Source: Acidobacteriota bacterium
GTDB taxonomy: Bacteria > Acidobacteriota > Vicinamibacteria > Vicinamibacterales > UBA2999
Reading direction: 5' to 3'
Assembly (NCBI GenBank): GCA_020851835.1
Contig: JADZBZ010000034.1
Span: 1 to 29,571 of the forward strand
Length of the DNA stretch: 29,571 nt
Shown here piece after piece: positions 1 to 8,675 of the stretch. The translations under genes and the position numbers were made by a program. The notes beneath the pieces are model-generated. The model was not told where the DNA came from. It worked only from the letters and a program-made list of their open reading frames with translations, and made no database searches. Each line of letters starts with the position of its first letter. Position 1 is the first letter of the stretch.

Positions 1-1023
1 ATTCTGGCCGCCGAGCAGACGCCCGACTCGACCGCCTGGTTCCAGGGCACGGCCGACGCCGTGCGCAAGGCCCAGCGCCACTTCATCCAGCACGAAGCGG
101 AGTACTACCTGATTCTGGCGGGCGATCACCTGTACCGCATGAACTACGCGGAGCTGCTCGAGGCACACCTCGAGCGCCAAGCCGACATCACCATCGCCGC
201 GCTGCCCGTGGACGCGGAAGATGCGACGGGCATGGGCATCTTCTCCTTCGACGCGCAAGGCCGCATCTCCGGCTTCGAAGAGAAGCCGGATGCCGGCCGC
301 TTGCGCGTGCTCGGGCCGACCCTCACCTCGGCACCGGGATTCATGGCGCCCGACCCGGCCCGTCCCTACATCGCGTCGATGGGTATCTATCTCTTTTCGC
401 GCGAGGTGCTGCTCGACCTGCTCGAGGAGGAATCCGGCGACGACTTCGGACGCGAGCTGATCCCGACGGCACTGACCCGCTATCGCGTGCGGGCCTTCGC
501 CCACCGAGGCTACTGGGCCGACGTCGGCACGATCGAGAGCTTCTACGACGCCAACATCATGCTGACGCGCCCCGACGCGCCGTTCGGCTTCTACGACCCG
601 GCCTTTCCCACCTACACGCACGCGCGCTTCCTGCCGCCGTCGAAGCTCACCGGCTGCCAACTCCACAACGTGCTCGTCGCCGAGGGAGGCTACCTGGAGG
701 ATGCCTCCGTGTCGGACTCGGTGGTCGGCATTCGGGCCTCGGTCGGCGCGCGCTCCGAGATCCGCCGGTCGGTGCTGCTGGGCGCGGACTACTACGAGCC
801 GCCCCCCGCAGCCATGGCGGGCGCCCGCGCCGTCCCCATCGGCATCGGGCGCGACGTCGTCCTCGATCGGGTGATCGTGGACAAGAACGCGCGCATCGGC
901 GACGGGGCGCGACTGGTGAACGCCGCGGGTATCGACGAGGCGGACGGGGACGGCTACTACATCCGCAACGGCATCATCATCGTGCCGAAGGACGGGACGA
1001 TTGCGCCCGGCATGGTGGTGTGA
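1..1023 (+). CDS. glgC: Glucose-1-phosphate adenylyltransferase, 5'-truncated by the window edge
   Basis: This enzyme makes ADP-glucose from ATP and glucose-1-phosphate for glycogen synthesis in the cytoplasm. The reading frame is open from the first base, so the true start lies left of the window; a GTG at 61 is internal. The first visible residues include the family motif WFQGTADAVRKA. Further on are GDHLYRMNY (nucleotide-binding core), FEEKP (the lysine expected to contact glucose-1-phosphate) and YIASMGIYLFSREVL. The C-terminal part is a left-handed beta-helix domain ending with the typical IIIVPKDG and PGMVV. About 340 residues are present, against roughly 420 for a full protein. It converges on the lipid kinase gene with a 39-bp gap. 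The family assignment is firm; which allosteric effectors it answers to cannot be read here. Confidence 0.95.
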   Translation: MLAAEQTPDSTAWFQGTADAVRKAQRHFIQHEAEYYLILAGDHLYRMNYAELLEAHLERQADITIAALPVDAEDATGMGIFSFDAQGRISGFEEKPDAGRLRVLGPTLTSAPGFMAPDPARPYIASMGIYLFSREVLLDLLEEESGDDFGRELIPTALTRYRVRAFAHRGYWADVGTIESFYDANIMLTRPDAPFGFYDPAFPTYTHARFLPPSKLTGCQLHNVLVAEGGYLEDASVSDSVVGIRASVGARSEIRRSVLLGADYYEPPPAAMAGARAVPIGIGRDVVLDRVIVDKNARIGDGARLVNAAGIDEADGDGYYIRNGIIIVPKDGTIAPGMVV

Positions 1024-1062
1024 CCTCGGGCGACGACCGCCTGATTCTCTTTTCTCAGGACG

Positions 1063-1968
1063 TTACCTAGATATGACGTGCAAGGCCCGTGGACGGACCC
1101 GAACGTGGATCGCGGACCCGCCGAGGCGCGGTTCTCCGTCCACGTGGTAGCGGATCGCCGCCTCGCTCATGATGGTGGCCTCGTCCACCTGCGCCATGTG
1201 CAGCCCCTCGGCCGGCGCGAGGGAGCCGCGAAAGAACGCCGGCACGCGCCGCAGCAGCCTCCCCAGCGGCTGGGGCTCGACCACCACCAGATCCAGGCGC
1301 CCATCGTCGACCCGAGCGGCCGGCGCGATTTGCGCGCCGTTGCCGTACTGGGGTGAGTTGGCCACGGCGATGAACCACGCGCGCCGCTCCATGCGGCCGC
1401 TGGCGGTGACAATGACATAGGAACACGCCTGGTAGCGCAGCAGCTCGGCGAGAGTGGCCTGTACGTACCCGGGCAGTCCGCGGCACGCGTGCGGGCTCGC
1501 GAGGCGCTCGGCGATGGCGGCGTCGAGGCCAACGCCCGCCACGTTGAAGAAGAGGTTCTGGTCAATCTGCCCGGCATCGATGACGCGCACGCCTCCGGTG
1601 GCCGCCAGCTCGAGGGCCGGACGCGCGTCGAGCGGGATACCGAGGTCTCGCGCCAGGCCGTTGCCCGATCCGCCGGGCACGATGGCCATTGGCACCTTCG
1701 AGAACGCCAACGCGCTCCCCACCTCGTTGAGTGTGCCGTCGCCGCCCCACGCGACGACCCGCGACACACCATCGCCGAGCGCCTTCGCGCTCATCTGCCG
1801 CGCATCGCCGGGTGCCGTCGTCACCCGGACCTGCACGTCGAAGCCGCCACGCGCGAGGACCTCGCGCGCCTGCACGCTGCAGGCGTCGACGGCACGGCGG
1901 CCGGGACCCGACACCGGGTTGATGATGACCAGGGCGCTCCGCCCGGTCGGTGGACTGCTCGCGCGCAT
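1063..1968 (-). CDS. Diacylglycerol/lipid kinase family protein (YegS/DagK-like)
   Basis: A 301-aa soluble protein of the DAGK catalytic family, which phosphorylates diacylglycerol or another lipid hydroxyl with ATP at the inner membrane face. Motifs in order are INPVSG (about residues 16-21), the nucleotide-binding GGDGTLNE (75-82) and PGGSGNGLARDLG (98-110). The C-terminal half has the second-domain pattern VDDGRLDLVVV and YHVDGEP. The ATG at 1968 is 3 bp downstream of the stop of the SixA-like gene, so the two are almost certainly co-transcribed and translationally coupled. In this family the lipid substrate varies (diacylglycerol, phosphatidylglycerol, sphingoid bases) and the sequence does not say which one is used. 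It is the last gene of the CHAD-SixA-kinase operon. Confidence 0.9.
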   Translation of the reverse strand: MRASSPPTGRSALVIINPVSGPGRRAVDACSVQAREVLARGGFDVQVRVTTAPGDARQMSAKALGDGVSRVVAWGGDGTLNEVGSALAFSKVPMAIVPGGSGNGLARDLGIPLDARPALELAATGGVRVIDAGQIDQNLFFNVAGVGLDAAIAERLASPHACRGLPGYVQATLAELLRYQACSYVIVTASGRMERRAWFIAVANSPQYGNGAQIAPAARVDDGRLDLVVVEPQPLGRLLRRVPAFFRGSLAPAEGLHMAQVDEATIMSEAAIRYHVDGEPRLGGSAIHVRVRPRALHVISR

Positions 1969-1971
1969 GGT

Positions 1972-2481
1972 CTATCGGGACAGGCGTCGAAGGACCCGAG
2001 GCGGCAGGAACCAGCGGAGCGTACCCGGCCCGGCGGGCGTCGCGCCCTCGACCTCGATGGCGCAGACCGCGCCCTTCCGGAACTCGATCTGGCCGCGCGC
2101 ACCCAGCCAGCGTGCCGCGTGCTCGCCGAGGCCGGGTTCATGGCCGACGAGGGCGATCCGACGGTGGCGCCGCGACTGCCGGCCGACGGCCTCGACCAGC
2201 GCGGCAAACCGCCCTCCGGGCGCCAGGGCCACGACCGTTTCCACGGGCGGACGTCCCTGAAGCCCGGCCGCTAGAAGCGCGGCCGTTTCCTCCGCCCGCG
2301 TGAGCGGACTGGTCAGGACAATGTCGAGCTCGAGTCCGAGTGCGGCCAGCCCTCGAACCGCCTCCTTGAAGCGCCTGGTGCCTTCCGGCGTGAGGGGCCG
2401 AAGGCGATCGTCAAGAAAGGCCGGGCCTCGCTCGGCCGCAATGGCGTGCCGTACGAGGTAGAGCTCGAGGATGGACGCCAT
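1972..2481 (-). CDS. sixA: SixA-like phosphohistidine phosphatase (histidine phosphatase superfamily)
   Basis: A 169-aa small histidine phosphatase. The catalytic RHA motif sits at residues 11-13 (LYLVRHA), the helical motif LTSPLTRAEETA at about 57-68, and the second catalytic histidine in VGHEPGL (H114). Length and layout fit SixA, which in E. coli removes phosphate from phosphohistidine of the nitrogen phosphotransferase protein NPr. I chose the ATG at 2481 because it places RHA near the N-terminus, as in the family, and lies 2 bp past the stop of the CHAD gene. A longer frame back to 2592 adds 37 low-complexity residues that overlap the CHAD gene. Its substrate here is unknown; the neighbouring CHAD and Ppx genes allow a link to phosphate or polyphosphate metabolism, which is inference. 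Confidence 0.88.
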   Translation of the reverse strand: MASILELYLVRHAIAAERGPAFLDDRLRPLTPEGTRRFKEAVRGLAALGLELDIVLTSPLTRAEETAALLAAGLQGRPPVETVVALAPGGRFAALVEAVGRQSRRHRRIALVGHEPGLGEHAARWLGARGQIEFRKGAVCAIEVEGATPAGPGTLRWFLPPRVLRRLSR

Positions 2482-2483
2482 CG

Positions 2484-3374
2484 TCAGCCCGCCGGAGCCG
2501 CGGCGGCCTGGGCGCCCGCCGCGATCACGGTCCGGCAGAGATCCGTGAGTCGCGCGCGATCGCGGAGAAACGACGCGTGGCCCTCGTGGCACCGTTGCTC
2601 GAGCGTTCGAACGAGGGCGTCGAGTTCCGTGGCCGCGCGAAGGTCGGTGCCCGCCAGCCTGACCTGCACCTCGCGCACGTGTTGCAGCAGGATCTCGAAG
2701 TCGTGGATCTCGCCGAGCACGTCCTGGAGGCGCTTGAGTCGATTGATGCGCGCCACGGCGCGCGACCGCGTGAGCTCCCGCTCCACCTCGAGCGCGTAGC
2801 GGAGCTTCTTGGCGGCGATACGCACTGCGTGCAGCCGCTCAGGCACGTACAGCCCGCCGGCGCGCTGAGCCTCGTCGATGAGCGCACGGGCGCGCCGGAC
2901 AGCCCGCTGTCGCGCCCCGCGAACTTCGGCCTCGTCAACCGACGAGGACGGACGGGGGCGAGACGCCACGTGGAGGCGCGCCTCGAGCGTGCGCAGCGTC
3001 GCGGGGGTGATCACCTCGAGCATGGCTCGGCGGCGAGAGGTGCGCTCCGCCATCAGGTGCGAGCGAACTCTGGCGAGGGCGCGGGGCGCGGTTTTCGAGA
3101 ACGGCCCGACCTCGTCGAGGAGGACGAGCGCGACGTCGATCTCCCGGATGGGGCCCAGCACACGGGTGATGCGGCGGACGTGCTTGCGCGCACGGTCGAG
3201 AACGTCCGAGTCGGCGGCCTCGGCCAGCACCGGCAGTACCGCTCGCAGCCGCCGAGAGGCGACCCGGGCTCGATGAACGGAGGCGACGTCACCGGACGCG
3301 GCCGCCGGCAGCGCGTCGAGGAGCGAGAGCAGCCGCTGTCGCAACAGCCGTGCCGGAAGCGCCATGTGCTGCAT
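2484..3374 (-). CDS. CHAD domain protein
   Basis: A 296-aa all-helical protein with the two-fold pattern of the conserved histidine alpha-helical domain (CHAD). The first repeat shows VHRARVASRRLRAVLPVL (about residues 33-50). The second shows VRIAAKKLRYALE followed by LQDVLGEIHDFEIL. The basic Arg/Lys/His face is the expected binding surface for polyanions, and published work shows that CHAD domains bind inorganic polyphosphate. There is no attached CYTH domain, so it is a stand-alone CHAD protein. It is the first gene of a three-gene operon and faces the exopolyphosphatase gene across a short shared promoter region, which supports a polyphosphate-related role. Translation may start at 3374 or at a second ATG at 3365; no strong ribosome binding site decides between them. 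Confidence 0.9.
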   Translation of the reverse strand: MQHMALPARLLRQRLLSLLDALPAAASGDVASVHRARVASRRLRAVLPVLAEAADSDVLDRARKHVRRITRVLGPIREIDVALVLLDEVGPFSKTAPRALARVRSHLMAERTSRRRAMLEVITPATLRTLEARLHVASRPRPSSSVDEAEVRGARQRAVRRARALIDEAQRAGGLYVPERLHAVRIAAKKLRYALEVERELTRSRAVARINRLKRLQDVLGEIHDFEILLQHVREVQVRLAGTDLRAATELDALVRTLEQRCHEGHASFLRDRARLTDLCRTVIAAGAQAAAAPAG

Positions 3375-3395
3375 GTGGGGATTCTGAAGGACCCC

Positions 3396-3403
3396 ATTAT
3401 ACT
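3396..3403. promoter_or_regulatory. Overlapping divergent -10-like elements between the CHAD and ppx genes
   Basis: In a GC-rich background the 53-bp intergenic space carries ATTATACT. Read on the minus strand, 3396-3401 is a perfect TATAAT, about 22 bp from the CHAD start. Read on the plus strand, 3398-3403 is TATACT, 25 bp before the ppx start. Neither direction has a convincing -35 hexamer at 16-18 bp. The leaders would be short (roughly 15-20 nt), and neither gene has a clear Shine-Dalgarno sequence. The layout suggests that the two divergent units share a promoter core and might compete for polymerase. Confidence 0.45.
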
Positions 3404-3427
3404 GGGCGCGGTCCGCTCACACCGCTC

Positions 3428-5011
3428 ATGCGACTGGCCGCCATCGACATTGGCTCCAACTCCGTCCACATGATCGTGGTCCGCGTGCGCCCGGACTTCT
3501 CGTTCGAGATCATCGACCGCGAAAAGGAGATGGTGCGCCTGGGCGCGGGCGGCCTCGACGGCAAGAAGCTGACCCGATCGGCGCAGGCGGCCGCGCTCCA
3601 GGCCCTCTCCAAGTTCGAGCGCATCGCCCGGTCCCACCAGGTGGACGGGATCCTCGCCGTGGCGACCAGTGCCACCCGCGAAGCCGAGAACGGAGGCGCC
3701 TTTCTCGCCGCCATCAAGCAGCAGACGGGCATCCGGGCTCGCATCATCACGGGCGCCGAGGAAGCGCGGCTCATCCATCTGGCCGCGGTCTACGGCGTGG
3801 ACACGCCGAACGCGGCGGTCGTCATCGACATCGGCGGGGGCAGCGTGGAGATCACGCTGGGAAGCGGCCGCGAAGTGCAGTTCGCGCGCAGCTTCAAGAT
3901 GGGGGTCATCCGGCTCACCGAGCGCTACGTCACCTCCGATCCGATCAGTGGCCGCGACACGCGCAAGATGGTGAAGTTCATCGGCGAGCAGGTGGACCGG
4001 TACGTGAGCCACATCGTGCGAGAGGGGTTCGACCGGGTGATCGGCACCTCGGGCACCATTCTCTCGCTCGGCACGCTCGCGACGGCGCTCGACCGCGGCG
4101 CCCCGCCAGCCGAGGTGCGCAACCTGCGGGTGCCGGCCAAGAGCCTGGCGCGCCTGCGCAAGAGCGTCACCGGCATGGACGCCAAAGAACGCCTCGCGCT
4201 GCCGGGACTCGACCCCCGGCGCGTCGACCTGGCCGTTGCCGGCGCGGTGCTCCTCGACACGCTGATGCGCAAGCTGGGAGCGACAGAGATCACCCTGTGC
4301 GACCTCGCCCTGCGCGAAGGGCTGGTACTCGACTACATCCACCGACACCGGAAGGATATCGCGCGCGTCGATCGCTACCCGGACGTACGGCGCCGTTCGG
4401 CGGTCGAGCTGGCCGAACGGTGCCACTGGGAGGCCGACCACGCGCGACAGGTGGCCCGTATGGCCGTGGGGATTTTCGATCAGACCCGCCACCTCCACGA
4501 CCTGGGCGACCGCGAGCAGGAATGGCTCGAGTACGCGGCGCTACTTCACGACATCGGCAACCACATCAGCTACGAGCGTCATCACCGGCACTCGTACTAT
4601 CTCATCAAGAACGGCGACCTGCGCGGGTTTGAGCCCGACGAAGTCGAGGTGATTGCGCTGGCCGCGCGCTACCACCGCCGCGCACGGCCCAAGAAGGACC
4701 ACGTCGGCTACGCCGACCTCGGCCCCGACCTGCGCCGGACGGTCCGCCTGCTGGGCGCCATCCTGCGGGTGGCGGAAACCCTGGACCGGTCCCGCCACGG
4801 TGTCGTGGGTGCGATCACCGTCAAGGATCGCGGCGCCGATCTACGCCTTCAGATCGAGGCAGTTGGCGATGCGGAACTGGAGGTGTGGGCCGGACTGCGG
4901 CAGATGGACGTGCTCGCTGGCGAGCTGCACAAGCCCATCGTGCTGGCCAAAGTGCAGCGCGAATCGGCCGCGCCGCCGGCACGCCGGAGGCTGGCCGGCG
5001 CCCGCCGTTAA
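3428..5011 (+). CDS. ppx: Ppx/GppA family exopolyphosphatase with C-terminal HD domain
   Basis: A 527-aa cytoplasmic phosphatase that releases phosphate from polyphosphate chain ends and/or hydrolyses pppGpp. The N-terminal actin-like ATPase fold shows AAIDIGSNSVHMIV (residues 4-17), the catalytic region ATSATREAENG and the second phosphate loop VIDIGGGSVEI. The C-terminal part is HD-like, with WEADHARQVARM and ALLHDIGNHIS followed by a YHRR motif. The length matches four-domain Ppx enzymes. I chose ATG 3428 because DIGSNS starts at residue 7, as in relatives; a longer frame from 3350 would overlap the CHAD gene. It precedes pstS by 56 bp on the same strand and may share its transcript. The balance between polyphosphatase and pppGppase activity cannot be read from sequence. 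Confidence 0.93.
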   Translation: MRLAAIDIGSNSVHMIVVRVRPDFSFEIIDREKEMVRLGAGGLDGKKLTRSAQAAALQALSKFERIARSHQVDGILAVATSATREAENGGAFLAAIKQQTGIRARIITGAEEARLIHLAAVYGVDTPNAAVVIDIGGGSVEITLGSGREVQFARSFKMGVIRLTERYVTSDPISGRDTRKMVKFIGEQVDRYVSHIVREGFDRVIGTSGTILSLGTLATALDRGAPPAEVRNLRVPAKSLARLRKSVTGMDAKERLALPGLDPRRVDLAVAGAVLLDTLMRKLGATEITLCDLALREGLVLDYIHRHRKDIARVDRYPDVRRRSAVELAERCHWEADHARQVARMAVGIFDQTRHLHDLGDREQEWLEYAALLHDIGNHISYERHHRHSYYLIKNGDLRGFEPDEVEVIALAARYHRRARPKKDHVGYADLGPDLRRTVRLLGAILRVAETLDRSRHGVVGAITVKDRGADLRLQIEAVGDAELEVWAGLRQMDVLAGELHKPIVLAKVQRESAAPPARRRLAGARR

Positions 5012-5067
5012 CCGGGAATTTACACGTCGGAAACTGCGGCGAAACGGGCGTGACGTAGGCTCAGGGG

Positions 5068-6099
5068 ATGCCCTCGTCATCCATCCGCTGCCTGGCGCTC
5101 CTGGGCGCCTTGATGCCGGCCGTGGCCGCCTGCGGGGGCTCGTCCCCCTCGTCGACCGGTGCGACTGCCATCGTCACGCTCGACGGCTCCAGCTCCGTCT
5201 TCCCCATCAGTGAAGCCGTCGCCGAGGAGTTCCAACGCATCCACCCCGGCGTGCGGGTCACCGTCGGCATCTCCGGGACCGGCGGCGGTTTCCAGAAGTT
5301 CTGCCGCGGCGAGACCGACATCAGCGACGCATCGCGGCCCATCAGCGCGCCGGAGATCGCCGCCTGCGCGCAGGCCGGCGTCGATTATGTCGAGCTGCCC
5401 ATCGCCTACGACGGGATCGCCATTGTCGTGAATCCGAAGGCCGAGTGGATTTCCCACATCAGTGTCGCCGAGCTCAGGACGCTGTGGGCACCGGAGGCCC
5501 AGGGCACCGTCGGCCGCTGGAACCAGGTGCGGCCCGGCTGGCCGGATCGGGAGATTCACCTCTTCGGCGCGGGCGTGGACTCGGGCACCTTCGACTACTT
5601 CACCGAAGCGGTGACCGGCAAGGCGAAGTCCAGCCGGGGGGACTTCACCTCCAGTGAGGACGACAACGTCCTGGTGCAAGGCATCAGCAGCGACGAACTC
5701 GCACTGGGCTTCCTGCCTTTTTCCTACTACGACGAGAACCGCGACACGCTCAAGCTCGTCGCCGTGGACGATGGGAAGGACGATAACGGTGCGGGGGCCA
5801 TTGCGCCCGATGCTGAGACGATCCGCACGGGCGCCTACCAGCCGCTGGCCCGCCCGGTGTTCATCTACGTTTCGAAGAAGGCGGCCGAGCGCAACGAGGT
5901 TCGCCAGTTCGTGGAGTTCTATCTGGCGGAGGCCGACACGCTGGTCCGCGAGGTGAGCTACGTCGGGCTCCCGTCGGCCGCCTACGACCTGGTCGCCGAA
6001 CGGTTCGCCAAACGGGTGGGCGGATCGCTGTTCGCCGGGGCGGAGAACACCGTAGGGGTGACCATCGAGCAGTTACTCGCACGGGAACGAGCCCGGTAG
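5068..6099 (+). CDS. pstS: Phosphate ABC transporter substrate-binding lipoprotein PstS
   Basis: A 343-aa periplasmic phosphate-binding protein. The N-terminus is a lipoprotein signal peptide ending in the lipobox VAAC (residues 19-22), so the mature protein should be anchored by a lipidated Cys22. Phosphate-binding loops typical of PstS follow: DGSSSVFPISEAV, then SGTGGGFQKFCRGETDI and SDASRPI. Later come AYDGIAIVVNP and VDSGTFDYFTEAV. It is the first gene of pstSCAB-phoU and lies 5 bp before pstC. A G-rich stretch lies directly against the ATG, so the ribosome binding site is poorly spaced. I see no clear Pho box in the 56 bp upstream, although the Pho box consensus of this lineage may differ. 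Confidence 0.95.
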   Translation: MPSSSIRCLALLGALMPAVAACGGSSPSSTGATAIVTLDGSSSVFPISEAVAEEFQRIHPGVRVTVGISGTGGGFQKFCRGETDISDASRPISAPEIAACAQAGVDYVELPIAYDGIAIVVNPKAEWISHISVAELRTLWAPEAQGTVGRWNQVRPGWPDREIHLFGAGVDSGTFDYFTEAVTGKAKSSRGDFTSSEDDNVLVQGISSDELALGFLPFSYYDENRDTLKLVAVDDGKDDNGAGAIAPDAETIRTGAYQPLARPVFIYVSKKAAERNEVRQFVEFYLAEADTLVREVSYVGLPSAAYDLVAERFAKRVGGSLFAGAENTVGVTIEQLLARERAR

Positions 6100-6104
6100 C
6101 CGGC

Positions 6105-6986
6105 ATGCGCACCCGCAGGCTCGAATGGGTCATCGAGCACGCGCTCCTGGCGTGCGCAGCGCTCTCGGTGCTGACCACGGCAGGTATCATCGCGGTGCTG
6201 GCCGTGGAGACCGCCGGGTTCCTGCGCGAAGTGCCGGTCCTGGAATTCCTGACGGGCACCGAGTGGACGCCGCTGTTCGCCAACCCGCGATTCGGCGTGC
6301 TGCCCCTGGTGGCGGGCACCGTGCTCGTCTCGGCCATCGCCATGATCGTGGCCCTGCCAATGGGCCTGTTGTCGGCCATCTACCTCAGTGAGTACGCCCC
6401 GGACGGGCTGCGGCGCGTGGTCAAGCCAGTGCTCGAGGTCCTGGCAGGCGTGCCCACCGTCGTCTACGGGTACTTCGCCCTCACGTCCGTCACGCCGCTC
6501 CTGCAGCGCGTCTTCCCACAGATGTCGGGCTTCAACGCGCTCAGTCCGGGCATCGTGATGGGCATCATGATACTGCCGCTGGTCTCGTCGCTGGCCGAAG
6601 ACGCGATGCGCGCGGTGCCGCGCGGGCTTCGCGAAGGCGCCTACGCCCTGGGCGCCACCCGCATGCAGACGGCCCTGCAGGTGGTGTTGCCAGCGGCCTT
6701 CTCGGGCATCACGGCGGCGTTCATCCTGGCAGTCTCGCGCGCGGTGGGCGAGACGATGATCGTGGCCATCGCGGCGGGCCAGCAGCCGCGGCTGACGGCC
6801 AATCCCTTCGTGCCGCTCGAAACCATGACGGCCTACATCGTTCAGGTGAGCCTCGGGGACACGCCGCAGGGCACGCTCGAGTACCGGACCATCTTCGCCG
6901 TCGGGATGCTGCTCTTCCTGATGACGTTCGGCCTCAACCTGGTGAGCACCTGGCTCCGCGATCGGTTCCGCGAGGAATACTCGTGA
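6105..6986 (+). CDS. pstC: Phosphate ABC transporter permease PstC
   Basis: A 293-aa inner-membrane permease with about six hydrophobic helices. The first is near residues 12-35. The loop that contacts the ATPase (EAA motif) is LREGAYALGATRMQTALQ, followed by VLPAAFSGITAAFILAVSRAVGETM, a block characteristic of Pst permeases. With PstA it forms the phosphate channel driven by PstB. The ATG is 5 bp after the pstS stop, and its stop overlaps the GTG start of pstA by 4 bp, so translation of the two permeases is coupled. Order of the two paralogous permeases, and the longer N-terminal extension before the second helix, favour PstC over PstA. Confidence 0.94.
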   Translation: MRTRRLEWVIEHALLACAALSVLTTAGIIAVLAVETAGFLREVPVLEFLTGTEWTPLFANPRFGVLPLVAGTVLVSAIAMIVALPMGLLSAIYLSEYAPDGLRRVVKPVLEVLAGVPTVVYGYFALTSVTPLLQRVFPQMSGFNALSPGIVMGIMILPLVSSLAEDAMRAVPRGLREGAYALGATRMQTALQVVLPAAFSGITAAFILAVSRAVGETMIVAIAAGQQPRLTANPFVPLETMTAYIVQVSLGDTPQGTLEYRTIFAVGMLLFLMTFGLNLVSTWLRDRFREEYS

Positions 6987-7825
6987 AGTCGCGCGCCGAC
7001 CTCGTGTTCCGGATCCTCGCGCTGTCGACGCTGGTGTTCTCGCTGGGGACCCTAGCCGCGCTGGTCATCGACGTACTCACCGACGGCGCGGACCGGCTGA
7101 GCTGGTCGTTCCTCACGAACCTGGCGTCGCGGCACCCCGAAGAGGCGGGCATCTTCCACGCGCTGGCGGGCAGCATCTGGGTGATCGTCCTCACGGCGAT
7201 GCTGGCGCTGCCGCTCGGCGTGTCGGCGGCCGTCTACCTGGAGGAATATGGCACACGCAGCCGGGTGGCGCGGTTCATCGAAATCAACCTCGCCAACCTG
7301 GCCGCGGTGCCCTCGATCATCTACGGCCTGCTCGGGCTGGGGGTCTTCGTCCGCCTCATGGGTATGGGCCGCAGCGTGATGGCCGGCGCCTGTACGCTGG
7401 CGCTGCTGGTCCTGCCGGTCGTCATCCTGTCGACCCGCGAGGCGCTTCGCACCGTGCCGGGCTCCATCCGCGAGGGGTCGTACGCGCTGGGTGCCACCAG
7501 GTGGCAGACCATCTGGCACCAGGTGCTGCCGATGGCGTTTCCGGGCATCCTGACCGGGCTCATCCTGTCGCTGTCGCGCGCCATTGGCGAGACGGCACCC
7601 CTCATCACCCTTGGCGCGCTCACCTACGTTCCGTTCGCACCCGACGGAATCTGGTCGCCGTTCACCGTGCTGCCCATCCAGGTCTTCAACTGGGTCTCGC
7701 GCCCGCAAGCCGCGTTCAAGGAGAACGCGGCGGCGGGTATCCTGGTGCTCATGGGGCTCCTGCTGACCATGAACGCCGTTGCCGTCTTGTTGCGGGACCG
7801 GTTCCAGCGGCAGAATCGGACATGA
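6983..7825 (+). CDS. pstA: Phosphate ABC transporter permease PstA
   Basis: A 280-aa membrane permease, partner of PstC. It shows LPLGVSAAVYLEEYG, the gating-region block AAVPSIIYGLLGLGVFV, the EAA loop IREGSYALGATRWQTIWHQ and SRAIGETAPLITLGALTYV, all typical of PstA. The GTG start at 6983 lies in a GTGA overlap with the pstC stop. The stop overlaps the pstB ATG in an ATGA junction at 7822-7825. The two 4-bp overlaps indicate a single transcript with coupled translation of the membrane and ATPase subunits. Confidence 0.94.
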   Translation: MKSRADLVFRILALSTLVFSLGTLAALVIDVLTDGADRLSWSFLTNLASRHPEEAGIFHALAGSIWVIVLTAMLALPLGVSAAVYLEEYGTRSRVARFIEINLANLAAVPSIIYGLLGLGVFVRLMGMGRSVMAGACTLALLVLPVVILSTREALRTVPGSIREGSYALGATRWQTIWHQVLPMAFPGILTGLILSLSRAIGETAPLITLGALTYVPFAPDGIWSPFTVLPIQVFNWVSRPQAAFKENAAAGILVLMGLLLTMNAVAVLLRDRFQRQNRT

Positions 7826-8658
7826 ACCGAGCCTCGCGACCCCTCTCGGTCGTCGCCGGACTCGCCCAACACCGCGGGCAGCCTCACGCGAACGTCGAGG
7901 CGCCCGTGAAAATCGAGGCCGATCGGCTGAACTTCTACTACGGCGCCAAGCGCGCGCTCGACGGCATCTCGATCCGCATTCGAGCCCACCTCGTGACGGC
8001 GTTCATCGGGCCGTCGGGCTGCGGCAAGAGCACGTTCCTGAGGACGCTCAACCGGATGAACGACATCATACCGGCGACGCGGGTCGAGGGCAGGGTCCTG
8101 CTCGACGGGCGGCCCATCTACGCGCCGGACGTGGACGTGGTCGCGCTGCGCAGGCGCGTGGGCATGGTCTTCCAGAAGTCGAACCCGTTCCCCAAGTCGA
8201 TTTTCGAGAACGTGGCCTACGGCCTTCGGATCAACGGCCTGGCGGGCAGCAGGTCGGAACTGAACGACCGGGTGGAGGAGAGCCTCCGTCAAGCGGCGAT
8301 CTTCGACGAGGTGAAAGACCGTCTGCACGAGTCGGCGCTGGCGCTCTCCGGCGGCCAGCAGCAGCGCCTCTGCATTGCCCGCGCGCTGGCCATCCGTCCC
8401 GAGGTCCTGCTGATGGACGAGCCGGCCTCGGCCCTCGACCCCATCGCCACGCAGCGCATCGAAGAGCTCATCTACGACCTCAAGAGCAGCTACACCATCG
8501 TCATTGTGACTCACAACATGCAGCAGGCGGCTCGCGTCTCGGACTTCACGGCGTTCTTCTGGCTGGGGCGGCTGATCGAATACGATCGAACGGACCGGAT
8601 TTTCACGGCGCCGGCGGAAAAGCTCACCGAAGACTACGTGACGGGTCGCTGCGGCTAG
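7822..8658 (+). CDS. pstB: Phosphate ABC transporter ATP-binding protein PstB
   Basis: A 278-aa ABC ATPase that powers phosphate import through PstCA. The Walker A motif GPSGCGKST is at residues 63-71 and is followed by LRTLNRMND, a PstB hallmark. The signature LSGGQQQRLCIARAL, Walker B VLLMDEPASALDP and switch histidine IVIVTHNMQQAAR are all intact. The C-terminus TEDYVTGRCG matches the usual PstB end except for a Cys in place of the common Phe. The ATG at 7822 overlaps the pstA stop. A GTG at 7906 would remove a 28-residue N-terminal extension and give a length nearer the family norm, so the true start could be there. Confidence 0.95.
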   Translation: MNRASRPLSVVAGLAQHRGQPHANVEAPVKIEADRLNFYYGAKRALDGISIRIRAHLVTAFIGPSGCGKSTFLRTLNRMNDIIPATRVEGRVLLDGRPIYAPDVDVVALRRRVGMVFQKSNPFPKSIFENVAYGLRINGLAGSRSELNDRVEESLRQAAIFDEVKDRLHESALALSGGQQQRLCIARALAIRPEVLLMDEPASALDPIATQRIEELIYDLKSSYTIVIVTHNMQQAARVSDFTAFFWLGRLIEYDRTDRIFTAPAEKLTEDYVTGRCG

Positions 8659-8675
8659 CTGCGCGCGGAGACGGC

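Noticed and set aside
1040..1059. Possible terminator CCTGA-loop-TCAGG between glgC and the lipid kinase gene
   Set aside because: The stem has only 5 bp with a 10-nt loop, too weak to call, although a bidirectional terminator would make sense at this place.
3053..4498. 481-codon minus-strand frame across ppx
   Set aside because: Antisense to ppx, and its C-terminal part is an out-of-frame reading of the CHAD gene; no family motif.
5012..5067. Possible Pho box or promoter before pstS (TTTACA at 5019-5024)
   Set aside because: No partner -10 at 16-18 bp and no direct-repeat structure typical of a Pho box; pstS may be read from the ppx promoter.
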